Below, one piece after another: positions 34,558-44,848 of a DNA stretch of 64,000 nt. The DNA comes from Heliopora coerulea (lineage: Eukaryota; Cnidaria; Anthozoa; Scleralcyonacea; Helioporidae): the NCBI GenBank assembly GCA_030142905.1, contig JASJOG010000012.1:1993501-2057500 (forward strand). The letters run 5' to 3'. Within the stretch, counting starts at the first letter, position 1. Each line of letters opens with the position of its first letter. Below the pieces are notes generated by a model. The model did not search any database. It saw only the letters and a program-made list of their open reading frames with translations, and was not told where the DNA came from. Position numbers and translations under genes: made by a program.

Positions 34558-34892
34558 CGATTAAAACACCCCTTGATATTAATACACCGACATGTAGACA
34601 CACCTATTGAAACACCCTTCTATATTAATACTGTACACCAACATGTGGACACATCTGTTAAAACACCCCTCAATATTAATACACTGACATGTGGACACAC
34701 TTATTAAAACACCCCTCAATATTAATACATCGACAATGAATCACCGATTAAAACAACTCTCGATATCAATATATTGACGCGAACATACCGATTAAAATAT
34801 CCCTCGATATTAATATACTAACATGGACACTCATTAAAATACCCCTTGACATTAATCCACCGACATGGACACGCCGATTAACACCCTATCAA
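34558..34892. repeat. Minisatellite of about 45 bp, 7-8 degenerate copies
   Basis: Each unit has TTAAAACACCCCT, GATATTAATACA and CGACATGTGGACACA-like words. Copies have drifted and vary by a few bases in length. Confidence 0.8.
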
Positions 34893-35169
34893 ACGACACC
34901 ATACAGGTTCAACACCTAACTACAAACAAACCCCAACAGGAATAAACCTTCGAATACATCTGCAGAGAATTTGTAAATATAAGTTGAACAAACCTGGCTG
35001 TTTCGTTGGCATTTTCACCTGAAAGAGCCATCAGAGGAAGAAAAACGGCAAAATTTTAGTCTCTCGGCCAGTCTGAATTTATGAGACATGAAAACTAGGA
35101 ATCTTCTAACTTACTGGTTACAAAATCCCACTAAAGGTTTAGGCAAAGGGTTCAAGCACATTTAATTCT

Positions 35170-35572
35170 TTCCCAGTGGGAACTCCCCGTTTGACAAGTA
35201 AAATCGTCTGACGTTAGCCACAGTAAAATAGTCTGACGTTAGCCACAGTAAAATAGTCTGACGTTAGCCACAGTAAAATCGTCTGACGTTAGCCACAGTA
35301 AAATAGTCTGACGTTAGCTACAGTAAAATAGTCTGACGTTAGCCACAACAAAATAGTCTGACGTAAGCTACAGTCAGTCTGACGTTAGCCACAGTAAAAT
35401 TATATAAGTTTAATCCCAGCGGGAGAGAGTTAATTTTGATGGTTGTAACTCTTTCCCGGCGGGAGCTACCCCTTTGACGAGTAAAATGGTCTGGCGTTAG
35501 CCAGAGTAAAATAATTCAGCGTCAGCCAGGGTAAAATAATAGGAGTCTTACCCTGTCGGGAAAGAGTTGATC
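35170..35572. mobile_element. MITE pair whose core expanded into a 25-bp minisatellite
   Basis: Two neighbouring copies have ends like CTCTTTCCCGGCGGGAGC and CCCTGTCGGGAAAGAG. In the left copy the core word GTAAAATAGTCTGACGTTAG repeats about eight times every 25 bp (35200-35405). The right copy (35445-35572) has only two to three core units. It is the same family as 3472-3740. Confidence 0.75.
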
Positions 35573-35580
35573 GTCTCTTC

Positions 35581-36669
35581 AGCCTAGTTTCCATATAGTT
35601 GTAATTGTTGTAATTCCATCGGCGATAATCGGCGACGGAATTACAACATTTTAGTTTCCATATAGTTGTAATTGTTGTAATTCCATCGGCGATAATCGGC
35701 GATGAGCCCTTACAACAATTACAACTATATGGAAACGCGTGTTGTGATTGTTGTAATCCAATCAGCGATGAATCAGCGACTGTTGTGGAAGTTGAATCGA
35801 GTTCAACTTCTACAACAATTACAACAGTCGCCGATGCGGTCAAATTTAATGGAAACGCTTTCTACAACAGTCGCCGACAGTCGTTGATGAAAAGACGGCA
35901 CGTGACATAAGTAGCCAATCATAGCAAATCTTCTGTTGCCATAGTAAAGTATCGCAATCACGAGACTCGCGTGGATTGATTCCATTTCCAAAGTGAAACC
36001 TTAAACTTGAATTTCGTGCAGAAGAAGGCTGACAAAAGACGATCTAAACGACTCGAGATAAAAATGGGCGACTCAAACATCAGTGACGAAGAGTTCATGG
36101 ACATTGTTAGAAACTATCCTGCTGTATATAAGCGGTCTTCAGTTGATTTCCGCGACAAAAACAAGAAGGCCAATTCTTGGCGAGCCATTGTTGAGTCTTC
36201 AAAAATGGATGTTTCGAAAGCCATGGCGAGATATAATAGTATCCGCACCCAGTTTTCAAGGTAATTGCTCTAAATGTTTGGAAGATCCCTCTCACCCATC
36301 TTTTATGCTTTCTTTGAATTACGGCGAATTCTTGCCATGGCTAAAAGTAACACGCGTTGGGCATGTAGAAGCACCCTTCTGTTTGGCCGTGCCACCCTTC
36401 TCGCAGTGCTTTTCCCTCACGATTGCTTACAATCTTCAGTTTATTATAGAAATGGACTTACTACAGAACTGCCTTTCCAGACCCCATGTAAACTGTACAT
36501 CCGCATGCGCAGTTTCGACAGAAGTCGGCGATTGTTTGACCTAAAAGTCCTGCGAACTAGTGGGAAATTGGCGACGAATTACAACTATATGGAAACTAAA
36601 ATGTTGTAATTCCGTCGCCGATTATCGCCGATGGAATTACAACAATTACAACTATATGGAAACTAGGCT
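35581..36669. mobile_element. TIR element with TTC target duplication and MADF-type ORF
   Basis: AGCCTAGTTTCCATATAG at the left and its inverse at the right bound 1089 bp, each flanked by TTC (35578-35580 and 36670-36672). Subterminal words TTGTAATTGTTGTAATT and GGCGATAATCGGCGA are repeated in both orientations. A 3-bp duplication plus a MADF/Myb-like ORF fits PIF/Harbinger or a relative. No transposase is present. Confidence 0.75.
36007..36260 (+). CDS. MADF-like DNA-binding ORF inside the TIR element (partial)
   Basis: From the ATG at 36064 the frame reads a MADF/Myb-SANT-like domain: FMDIVRNYPAVYKRSS, a NSWRAIVES tryptophan helix and an MARYNSIRTQFSR helix. Such proteins accompany PIF/Harbinger transposases and help nuclear import and end binding. 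The frame ends at a donor-like CAAG|GTAATT (36260/36261), so more exons once existed. The expected C-terminal part and any DDE transposase are missing. It is probably a remnant captured with the element. Confidence 0.55.
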
Positions 36670-36733
36670 TTCTCGAAAATTATGTACGCTTTATTTACTG
36701 GTCTGGTGACGGTCGTCCAACTTTAGTATCTTA

Positions 36734-36923
36734 AGGGCCGTTTAGACGTGCGATTTTGCTCGTTGTGATTGTCATCCTGGTGTATGTAATAGACTCATGA
36801 CAGTCTATGAAGCAAAATATCCGCTCATGATTCGCTGTAGTCTGTCCTCGACGCTCTCGTCAGTCAAACACATACTCCAAGGTATCAATCGCAGGACACA
36901 AAATCACACGTGTTAACAGCCCT
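36734..36923. mobile_element. MITE, PIF/Harbinger-like, TTA target duplication
   Basis: AGGGCCGTTTAGACGTGCG and the inverse of AGGGCTGTTAACACGTGTG bound 190 bp. TTA flanks both ends (36731-36733 and 36924-36926). Confidence 0.8.
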
Positions 36924-37004
36924 TTACGATTATACTCTTCAAGAGGAGTCGTCTCGTCGCAAAAGGGGAAAAGACTTGTCGCCCTTTGGTAGCTCTACTA
37001 CACA

Positions 37005-37252
37005 GGCATGTCAAACTGAAAAGTGCCTGTGGGCCACATTGCCAATACATATTGTCATAGGGGCCACATCATTTTGATTCAGTGACATTATGTATTACCA
37101 TTACAGTTGCCATGTTTAATCAGAAGAATAAAAATCAAATAATTACACCACAATGATATTTATTCAGTGTTCATTCATTGTCGAGGGCCACATTTGACTT
37201 CATAAAGGGCCGCATGCGGCCCGCGGGCCACATGTTTGACATAACTGCTCTA
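37005..37252. mobile_element. hAT-like MITE (GGGCCACA type)
   Basis: CAGGCATGTCAAACTG at the left is mirrored by CACATGTTTGACATAACTG at the right. Internal GGGCCACAT and TGCGGCCCGCGGGCC words are characteristic of a hAT MITE type seen in many animals. Candidate 8-bp flanks match only partly. Confidence 0.65.
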
Positions 37253-37649
37253 AACCCTTTGGCTATGGTGCGACGAACTTATGGTATATAACGCTGGGTA
37301 GCGCCCCCTCACTCCCATCCATCGTAGCAAAAAAAGATGGCACCTTGGACATTTTATCGAGATCCTCTGCGAACCTAAATGAGTCAAAATAACACCTAGA
37401 AACAGTTTAATATGTTACGACGGAAGATAACAGCCTCATTCTTAAGAATTTTCACAAAATTTTTAAAATCTTTTTTTTTATAATGTGATAGTTTTACAGG
37501 ATATGGTGTTCTTTTTGTGTGCAAAATATCACGGTAAAACGTACAAGCCGCCATCTTTTTGGCTTCGGTGGATACTGTATGGAAAGTGTTCGCCAAAGGT
37601 TCCGCAAATGGCAAATTTGCAAGGCCGTTGCACGTAACAATATGTATAC

Positions 37650-37919
37650 CTGAAACGCTTGACGTGAGGTTATCATCAACAGCAGTCTGAGGCTGGAATG
37701 TGCCTTCGGGAACCGCTAACAAACTGCGAACTGGGCCGCAGTGGGCGTGAAATGCGACACACGCGCGACCCACAACACGCGGGACGCCTTGCAGTTTGGG
37801 CAATGGATAGACGAGAATGAGTCCAAAGCTGGTACCAACCCAAAGAAAACCGGGAGTAACGAGTAAGGCAGTCACAGTGATCTTGTCAACTGCTAGGTAT
37901 TGCACCTGGCTGTCCACGT
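37650..37919 (-). CDS. ARHGEF10: ARHGEF10/17-family RhoGEF, WD40-like exon (LWVGT blade)
   Basis: The acceptor TTTATTTCAG precedes 37919, and the frame reads VDSQVQYLAVDK, then LLVTPGFLWVGTSFGLIL, then LPKLQGVPRVVGRA and HAHCGPV. This is the late WD40-like blade of ARHGEF10, where LWVGT, the P-LQGIP stretch and the H-GPV motif are family hallmarks. A donor CAG|GTATAC ends the exon at 37650. The frame stays open to 37396, but that extension has the look of repeat-derived sequence (AAGATGGCGGC). The incoming phase (2 nt) fits the exon at 40081. Confidence 0.85.
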
Positions 37920-37974
37920 CTGAAATAAACAAAGATTTACTTCAAGTAAGCTTGATTGATTACTACTTGCGAGG

Positions 37975-39390
37975 TCTGTACGTGAAAGTATTTACCTGAG
38001 GTTTTCGTACAGACCGAGCAACGAAGGAACGAGGTGTGTAGGAAAAAACCCGAGGGCAAATATTTCCTCGCACAGACCGGACAAACGAGGTTAATAAAAA
38101 ATTTATTGTATGGCTTTTGGTTCCTTTCTTCACCGCTTTTAACGAAGCTTTGTATTCGTGAGTTAGCGGCTTAGGTTTACTTTGTTTTTACCTCTTTCTT
38201 CGTGGTATTTTGCATCTATTCATCTACTGTTCTGCTTAAAATCATTGTTAAGAACATTTAACTTCTTTTTTCGTAGTTTGTTTTTATAAATCTTCTGTGA
38301 AACCTACCTGAATCTGGCTTGTTTTTCTTCAAATCAGCTCGGAAATTTTCCCGCCAAAACTAGCCGGTCTGTACGAAAAACTTATTGCACGGCTAGGCTG
38401 CCAATCAGCGTGCGTCATTTTGCGCGCAGACCGGATAGCGAGCTTAGCCATATAGTAATGACAGTTATGTAATAAGCTCTACCTTCGTATCTCTTACACG
38501 AAGAATTCGACGCGTTTTAAAGTGTAGTTGCCACACGTTTCTTCAGTTGAGTTGATATATACAAGCCCTACAAGACGCTGAATTAAGAAATACCAAATGG
38601 ATTCCCGCAAGGCTGTGGTTTCCAAGGTAACAACAGATAATTCACACAATCCCACAAATATCGTATATCTATGACACTTCTTTACACCTGGATATACTCC
38701 ACATTAAATTTATATAAGTGCGATTGCGAAGACTTTTGGCACCCGGAGACAAGGTGGATATTGGTGAACCCCAGCCTCACTCCCTGAGGGATCAAAATCC
38801 GAGAGACTATCCCGAAATGTTTTGATGTCGCAAAAAGCAAACTGGTCCCTTTGACGCATTTCTGGCCAAAGAACTGAATGTTTAAAAATAACACTGTCGA
38901 CTCCAGTAAGCGGTGTTATTAACAGCGTGTTTTTTGGGGGTTTTTTTTACAGGATTTGCAGGTCGACAGCTTGGTCTAGTGGATAACTCAATGTCGAAAG
39001 ATGCTAGAGAGTGTAGATCGAGCCGTGTGTAGAACGGTTGGTCCTTGTTTACGTTTTTCTGTTGTAATTTTTTTCCGCCGGTTTCTTTAAAGAGTAAGAT
39101 TTAGGTTTCTTATTGTTTATATGATTAATTTTGTTTTTTAACGTTAGAATTTGCCTTTGGTTAGAGTTAGAGTTAGGGTTAGGGTTAGGGTTAGGGTTGG
39201 AGTCGGCTGATGATGTAGTCGACTATCACTGAGGTTGTCGACAGTCTACGGTTTCGAAACTTGCCACGGCACCCTTGGGTATATGTCCCGACCTTCCACC
39301 CCTTCGGTGTTTGGATACCTGAAAAAACACCCCTCATGTATTACATATTACAGCAGACTCCATATCAGCCAATGATTGACCAGGCGGGAA
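37975..39390. other. Intron with dispersed repeats
   Basis: Lies in the intron between the 37919 and 40081 exons of the ARHGEF10-like gene. Contains a repeated GGTCTGTACG(T/A) word near 37970, 38000 and 38365 in both orientations, which probably marks a foldback or TIR element, and the telomere-like tract at 39159. Confidence 0.4.
39159..39200 (+). repeat. Interstitial telomere-like repeat (TTAGGG)n
   Basis: Two TTAGAG units followed by four perfect TTAGGG units and a degenerate end. This is the animal telomere repeat embedded in an intron. Confidence 0.85.
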
Positions 39391-39395
39391 CCGTA

Positions 39396-39951
39396 ACTTT
39401 ATGATGAAGATTAAAGCCCAGCATAATACTTTAAGAAAAGCCATGGACGCTGTAGAGTCAATTCATAAGATTTAATAAATAGCAACATCTAACGTTTCGT
39501 TGTAACATCACAACATCTTCAGAGATACGACATTGTGGGAGACGCCTGGGTATATAATTACAGTGTCCCGTATAGACCAATAGGAGTGCAGGATAAAATT
39601 AACTATTACAGGTATACAAACAAAAAGTAAGATACAGAATGGACAAAATTAAAATAACGAGAAAGGTATAGAGCTTATATTGGAGTTAAGAGAAGCTCTA
39701 TACCTCTCTCTGTATCTTACTCTGTTTGCATACCTGTAATAGAGAATTTTACCCTTCACTCCCATTGTTCTATACGATATACTGTAATTATATACCCAGG
39801 AGTCTGCCACAATGTTAACCATATGTCTGAACATGCTGTGATGTTACAACGAAACGTTGTATATCTTATGAATTATATCTTATGAATCGATTCTACTGTG
39901 TCCATGGCTATTCTTAAAGTACTACGCTGGGCTTTAATCTTCATTATAAAG
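39396..39951. repeat. Foldback element, arms about 250 bp
   Basis: The left arm beginning ATGATGAAGATTAAAGCCCA and the right arm ending GGGCTTTAATCTTCAT are inverted copies with about 10% differences. Each arm carries a hammerhead-like cassette (39486-39537 minus, 39825-39865 plus). It lies in the ARHGEF10-like intron. Confidence 0.85.
39486..39537 (-). ncRNA. Hammerhead-like cassette, left arm
   Basis: Minus strand: ATCT, CTGAAGA, T, GTTGT-loop-ACAAC, GAAACGTT, AGAT. Helix II has five perfect pairs and the outer helix four. The right-arm copy has CTGAACA in place of CTGAAGA, so it would be dead. Confidence 0.45.
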
Positions 39952-40080
39952 CAAACTCCACACGTGTAATATAGGCCAGAAGGGCAGTTAGTTGTAAGTC
40001 TCACGAATCATGGATAAGTTTGAAAATACTATGACAATAACAATCTAACGACCAGCCAAACTTCGCATCTAATGACCTAC

Positions 40081-40255
40081 CGTTCTTCATTTTCATTACT
40101 GGAGACACAATGTTCACTTCTTGCATCATCTCAAAGGTTTCCGCGTGGTATAACTTTATAGTCGCCTTCCTCCAAATGCTCACCCAAACTCCGACGCCGT
40201 AATAAACGATGTGCTTCACTAGATTCTTCATGTTTGAATCCGCCGCGATGATGCG
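40081..40255 (-). CDS. ARHGEF10: ARHGEF10/17-family RhoGEF, WD40-like exon
   Basis: Acceptor CTTCTTTAG at 40256 and donor AACG|GTAGGT at 40081/40080. The frame reads RIIAADSNMKNLVKH, YGVGVWVSIWRKATIKLYH and AETFEMMQEVNI. This is the GVWV...LYHTETFE blade shared by ARHGEF10 and ARHGEF17. It starts in phase 0, which fits the exon at 40377. It ends with 1 nt, joining the next exon to make an Asp codon. Confidence 0.9.
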
Positions 40256-40376
40256 CTAAAGAAGACCAAAGAGACGTGAGCAAATATTATCTTGCCGGAA
40301 TTTACAGTTTTGAGAACGTTTGTGAAATTAGGCACAAATTCAATCTAGCACAAGAAAACGTGAACGTTTCACTTAC

Positions 40377-40519
40377 GTGAATTCTATCTCCGTTTTTGTT
40401 CACTATATAGATTTGGCTGCCACTTCCACACCACAGTTTGTCGTTCACATCAGCAATTACAGCCACAGGATAACGGCCGAGCGGCAAGATTGAGGGTTGC
40501 ACTAAGTTCCAGTGCTGGC
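40377..40519 (-). CDS. ARHGEF10: ARHGEF10/17-family RhoGEF, WD40-like exon
   Basis: Acceptor ATTCACTTCAG before 40519 and donor CAC|GTAAGT at 40377/40376. Encodes QHWNLVQPSILPLGRYP, then a DVNDKLWCGSGSQIYIVN strand pair. The LWCG-x-x-N/Q-x-I-x-V blade is typical of the family. Phases fit both neighbours exactly. Confidence 0.9.
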
Positions 40520-40642
40520 CTGAAGTGAATTATCGGTGTTTAATGTATAGGTAGTGTGGGCGGTAAGAATATGAAGGGAAGACAATATGCCAATTAGCTC
40601 ACACCGAACGAATGTAAAAGAACAACGTTCTTCCTACACCTT

Positions 40643-41274
40643 AGGCGTAGTTTCCAAATGATCGCCCGGATCGTCTCGATCGCCCCACATTTGCTCTGTC
40701 GATCGGAACGATCGTATGGCAACATTCCGGGGTGATCGAGACGATCGTGAATGATTGCGGGTGATCAAATGGAAACATCTGTCAGGCTACTGAGACGATC
40801 CAAATCCATTCGCGTTTCAAGATGGCAGCAACCACTTCACTAATCATACTAAGAAATGAAGAAGCATGAATGTCTTTATAACAAGTTTGCACTTCACTAT
40901 AAACTCTAGTTTACCAGACTCAACTGCTGGAAGAACACCTAAAGAGAAATTTTGTTGTTTAGACGAAGTTCTTGCACAGGAGTATGATATGGACCAAGTA
41001 CCTCTCTCTTCTGAAGTAAATGCCGAACCCATGTCCCCCTTCAATGTTTTCGCGTTTTTCATCTATGTCTTCTACGGCGTAGAACATCGAGAATTAGCAA
41101 GCGTCATGCCAAAATTATGTTTAGAACCAAGTGACAACCACGCAGATTCACAGTCAGACGATCGAGGTGATCATATGGAAACCAAAATCGCCCGAATTGT
41201 CCCCATCGCCAAAAATATTCTTGTGGCGATCCGAACGATCGAGACAATTCGGGCAAGTATATGAAAACTGGGCT
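40643..41274. mobile_element. TIR element of the TTTCCATAT group (GATCGTCTCGATCG words)
   Basis: Left AGGCGTAGTTTCCAAATGATC and the inverse of right AGCCCAGTTTTCATATAC. Subterminal GATCG(T/A)CTCGATCG words occur repeatedly at both ends. A 130-codon ORF inside (40866-41264) has no recognisable domain. The element lies in an intron of the ARHGEF10-like gene. No target duplication is preserved. Confidence 0.65.
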
Positions 41275-41735
41275 TCAAAGAACACGGCTTAGTACAGGAC
41301 ATGTCGTTCGGCTTCCTTACTCTATCAAATCAAGATTTCATACCCTACGATACAGTATACATAATTGCAAGTCTGTCGTGTCCAGTTCGCTGCTGCACGG
41401 TACTACCCAACACAACATACCACACTTCCTACACCACATTGTATACTATACCACACCATATTTCAAAAAGGTTTCCCAACACTCCATTTTTGATTAACTT
41501 ATCAAGGGGAAAGGCATTTTTTTCCATCCAAATTATTGATGGAAGGCGATCCCTCGCGGTCCCTTGGAAAGTATCACAGAACTACTTTCATTCGTTCAAA
41601 AATGGAAGTCCACACATATGCAAGAATTTGGGTCTTAGAAATTTTACGGCTTAAGTTCAAGGAGAACTTGTCCCTGACTTCACCTCAGCAATGAGATATT
41701 ACAGGACCAGACAAAGATGAGGATTGAAAACTTAC

Positions 41736-41803
41736 TTGAGTTAGACTTAAATATCGCCAAGGTTCCATTTGCCAAACCAACGTAGATTTTCTTGTTCGCA
41801 AAT
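41736..41803 (-). CDS. ARHGEF10: ARHGEF10/17-family RhoGEF, WD40-like exon
   Basis: A short 68-bp exon with acceptor TTGCTCTTTAG and donor TCAA|GTAAGT. Encodes FANKKIYVGLANGTLAIFK, the YVGLANG-x-(V/L)-A-(V/I)-(Y/F) strand pair of the ARHGEF10 beta-propeller. It is phase-matched to 41916 upstream and 40519 downstream. Confidence 0.9.
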
Positions 41804-41915
41804 CTAAAGAGCAAAGTCACTATTGAATTCTCTGGAATTTTGTGGAACCCCTCGAATCGCGAGACTTCTTCATTTCCACCAAATCTTATTGTTAAAAAAG
41901 GTATCCAGAGCTTAC

Positions 41916-41999
41916 TTCATGTCCAAAGGAGCATCTCTTAGTTTGATTTCCATCACCGGTTCACTTCTGTCATCACTTCGACAACGGTAAATGTAAATC
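41916..41999 (-). CDS. ARHGEF10: ARHGEF10/17-family RhoGEF, WD40-like exon
   Basis: Acceptor CTATTTTGCAG and donor ATGAA|GTAAGC. Encodes IYIYRCRSDDRSEPVMEI and KLRDAPLDM. It joins the exon at 43899 so that the strand VWLGS...RIYIYRC is completed across the junction, which confirms the order. Confidence 0.9.
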
Positions 42000-42454
42000 C
42001 TGCAAAATAGAATTTATTTCATAAACTTCAGTGTGATACAACGTTTTCGGCCACTAAGAAAAATCGTATTTTATCACACGTAAAAACTATTTTTGCATGT
42101 AAAGATACGATATTTTTACATTTAAAGACATTGGTTCAACGATCCAATGAAAAGCCGCGTAGGATATTTTATTAGGCCAATCAGATCTGATGTTTTATAA
42201 CTCTTATCTCGGTTGTGGTTTGTTGATTTCAGTTTGTTCGCCGGACGTTCATTTTCTGCGAACAAAACGAGCTTTTTTGAGAGCAAAACCGGACAAAAAC
42301 TTTCCAGATGGCTGATCCTCGTTTTAAACTGTACGTTCGTGTTTATGAAATAAACAAAATAACATATGGGCGCGTTCGAAGGTATGAATTTATCTTCTCG
42401 TGTTCAACTTGATCTGCCAAGAGTGGCTACGCCACACGAACACCATAATTATAT

Positions 42455-42737
42455 ATTGGGGGTGCTGGTGGCATAGTGGTAGTGCACATGTCTACGACCA
42501 CTCTGACTAGGGTTCCATTCCGGCTTCGTGCAGTTATCTGATTAAAGTTACCTTGGTTACACGTGAGAAGTGTCGTCCAGTTTGACTGTACCAGGTACCG
42601 TAGGATTTCTCCTGGTACTCCGGTTTCCTCCCGTAGCAACACTGGACCCATGAGGGATGGCCCTTACTGGACCTCTAGGGAGAACAGCTTAGGTAGCTGA
42701 TAGGGTTATCCAGTATAAATAAAGGCACTTTACCTGT
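42455..42737 (+). repeat. tRNA-derived SINE, family A, best-preserved copy
   Basis: Head GGTGGCATAGTGGTAGTGCA (A box), GGGTTCCATTCCGGC (B-box side), then the family body and the end CCAGTATAAATAAAGGCACTT. It lies in the intron upstream of the 41999 exon of the ARHGEF10-like gene, opposite in orientation to that gene. Confidence 0.85.
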
Positions 42738-43898
42738 CATAGTTAAAGCTTGACCAGTTTCAAGGTTAGTCGAGACCTTGTTGAGATGTGCGAAACGAAG
42801 GTTTTTTGGTTGGGTCTAGGGCCACCACAAATTTCACCTTCATCACTGGTTAACGCGGGGATGTCCAATTCTTTTCAAAGCTGGGCCATATGATCGAAAA
42901 TTCAATTACACAAAGCAAATATCTTCCCTAATTGAAATTTTATTATCCCTAATGTATAGTAAAATGGTGTTAATGGTCGTCTGTTGGCGCTGTAGAACGC
43001 CCTTCGATGCACATGGTTGCGTATCTACGCTATTAATGTCGACTGAATAAAATGAATGTATTTTTGCGTTAATGAGTTTGAGGTTGGCGTTAATGATAGT
43101 ATATTTTCTGGTAATGAACGGCTAAAGGCGTAGTTTTAATAGTATACTGTACAAATTCATATGTACTCATACGTTGTAATCTTATTGGACTGATTCTTAT
43201 AGTTAATGTGATGCCTTTTAGGTTTTACTAATTTATTATTAAATAATGAATGGCGATGAATTTTGGTAGAGCCGTGAGTTCAAATCCCGCTCAAGTCGGC
43301 AAACCTTTTCGGTTGATTTTCGCAACGTACGACAACAACGATGTTTTGCCATCCAGTGCCGCCGAGAGCCTCTGCAGGCCCCGGGGAGGGAGGGCAGAGA
43401 AGTTGGTAGACCCCCTCCAGTGGAAAATTAAGTTCATTAACCTTTTAACTATTGGGTAAATTTCGGAAATTTTCATGACAACGAATTCACGGGTATTGCA
43501 CTAATGTCTCGCCGTATGAACTTCAGAAATGAACAAAACAGTAAAGCAATTCTAAATTTATATCGGTAAATACAAGTGATACCAAGTTCAAAATTAGGTC
43601 AAACCACGCACATTGATGCATGTGAAATAAGCTAAAAACGTCCTATAATATAAAGTCATTTATCTCTTCATGTCTGGAACACGGACTTCGCCAAATTGGA
43701 AAGCGAAAATGGCCATATTGTCTTATTTTACTTAGAAACACCGAGGGCACATCAGCAATAGTTCTTTATTCCACTGATAAAAAAAACATGAATTCAACAT
43801 AGCACTTTCCGGCCAACTGGGTACCTTGATTTCTTCCGGGCCAGGGGTCAGTTTGACCCGCCTACCCCCCTCTCGGATTTACTGTTGCCATCTCTCAC

Positions 43899-44206
43899 CT
43901 GCTTGAATGACTTCCGAGCCACACGGTGGGAAACGGGAAGCCATATTTAGAGTTATACTTGTCGGGTCTCTGGTCTGGCCTGGAGTTCATTGCAGGTATT
44001 CGTGCCATAGAGTAGACTGTACCTGGACAGACACTGAACGACTCCACGAATCGTGGAACGGACGAGTTCCGCTCTATTTGTAAAGTGGTCACGTGACCTT
44101 GGAGATCTCCTCGGGCACTTATCCAGATGTAGTGACCCAAGCCTCTGCTTGCGGCAGCCGTTGGGGTAATGGAGACATCCATAGGGTATGTCAAAGTCTG
44201 TTCGAC
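43899..44206 (-). CDS. ARHGEF10: ARHGEF10/17-family RhoGEF, first recognised WD40-like exon
   Basis: Acceptor TTTTTCCTCCCAG at 44207 and donor AGCAG|GTGAGA at 43899/43898. Encodes VEQTLTYPMDVSITPTAAAS, GHYIWISARGDLQGHVTTLQI, a SFSVCPGTVYSMARIP segment and FPTVWLGS. The I-W-x-x-x...VWLG pattern is the entry of the C-terminal beta-propeller in ARHGEF10/17. The DH and PH domains that give GEF activity on Rho should lie further upstream, beyond 47.7 kb, and were not found in this window. Confidence 0.85.
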
Positions 44207-44267
44207 CTGGGAGGAAAAATAAGGTAAAACGATTGAGAATTATAAACCTGATGCGTCAATGGCGAAT

Positions 44268-44476
44268 AAAGTAAAGCAAAGTAAAGTAAAGTAAAGTAAA
44301 GTAAAGTAAAGTAAAGTGAAGTAAAGTAAAGTAAAGTGAAGTAATGTAATGTAAAGTAAAGTAAAGTAAAGTGAAGTGAAGTGAAGTGAAGTGAAGTGAA
44401 GTGAAGTGAAGTGGAGTGGAGTGGAGTGGAGTGAAGTGAAGTGAAGTCAGGCAAGGCAAGGCAAGGCAAAGCAAAG
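44268..44476. repeat. Pentanucleotide repeat (AAAGT/GAAGT)n
   Basis: More than 35 units, with blocks of GAAGT, GGAGT and GCAAG variants at the right end next to the SINE tail at 44478. Ser/Leu/Phe-rich ORFs in it are artefacts. Confidence 0.95.
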
Positions 44477-44477
44477 T

Positions 44478-44748
44478 GCTTTTATTTATACTGGATAACC
44501 CTATCATCTACCTGAGCTGTTCTCCGTAGAGGTCCAGTTAGGGCCACCACTCATGGGTCCAGTGTTGCTACGGGAGGAAACCGGATTACCGCGAGAAAAC
44601 CTGCGGTACTTGGTACAGTGAAACAAGACAACACTCTTCTCCCATGTGACAAAGGTAACTTTCATCAGATAACTGCACGGAGTCGGGAGTCGAACCCTAG
44701 ACACGGTGGTGAGACACTTGCACTAACACTGTGCCACCAGTAACCCTC
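44478..44748 (-). repeat. tRNA-derived SINE, family A
   Basis: Reads on the minus strand in the same word order as the copy at 42455: a GTTACTGGTGGCACAGTG head, B box GGGTTCGACTCCC, and TATAAATAAAAGCACTT at the tail. The pentanucleotide tract directly follows its 3' end and may have grown from the SINE tail. Confidence 0.85.
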
Positions 44749-44848
44749 ATAATTTACCCACTTCTAGCAATCACGTAAATAAAAAGACATTCTTAGACTC
44801 ACTGGTAAATCGTAAACCACGAATAACAGAAAAACATGTTTAACCACG

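Noticed and set aside
33994..34707. 237-codon Thr/Lys/Pro-rich ORF
   Set aside because: No domain, overlaps a 45-bp minisatellite, and no splice or start context supports it.
40866..41264. 132-codon ORF inside the TIR element at 40643
   Set aside because: No recognisable transposase or DNA-binding motif; the end of the ORF is TIR sequence.
43250..43459. tRNA-like B-box word (GAGTTCAAATCCCGCTC)
   Set aside because: No A box at the right distance and no repeat partner found; too weak to list.
44191..44507. Ser/Leu/Phe/Thr-rich ORFs
   Set aside because: Translation of the AAAGT pentanucleotide repeat in several frames.
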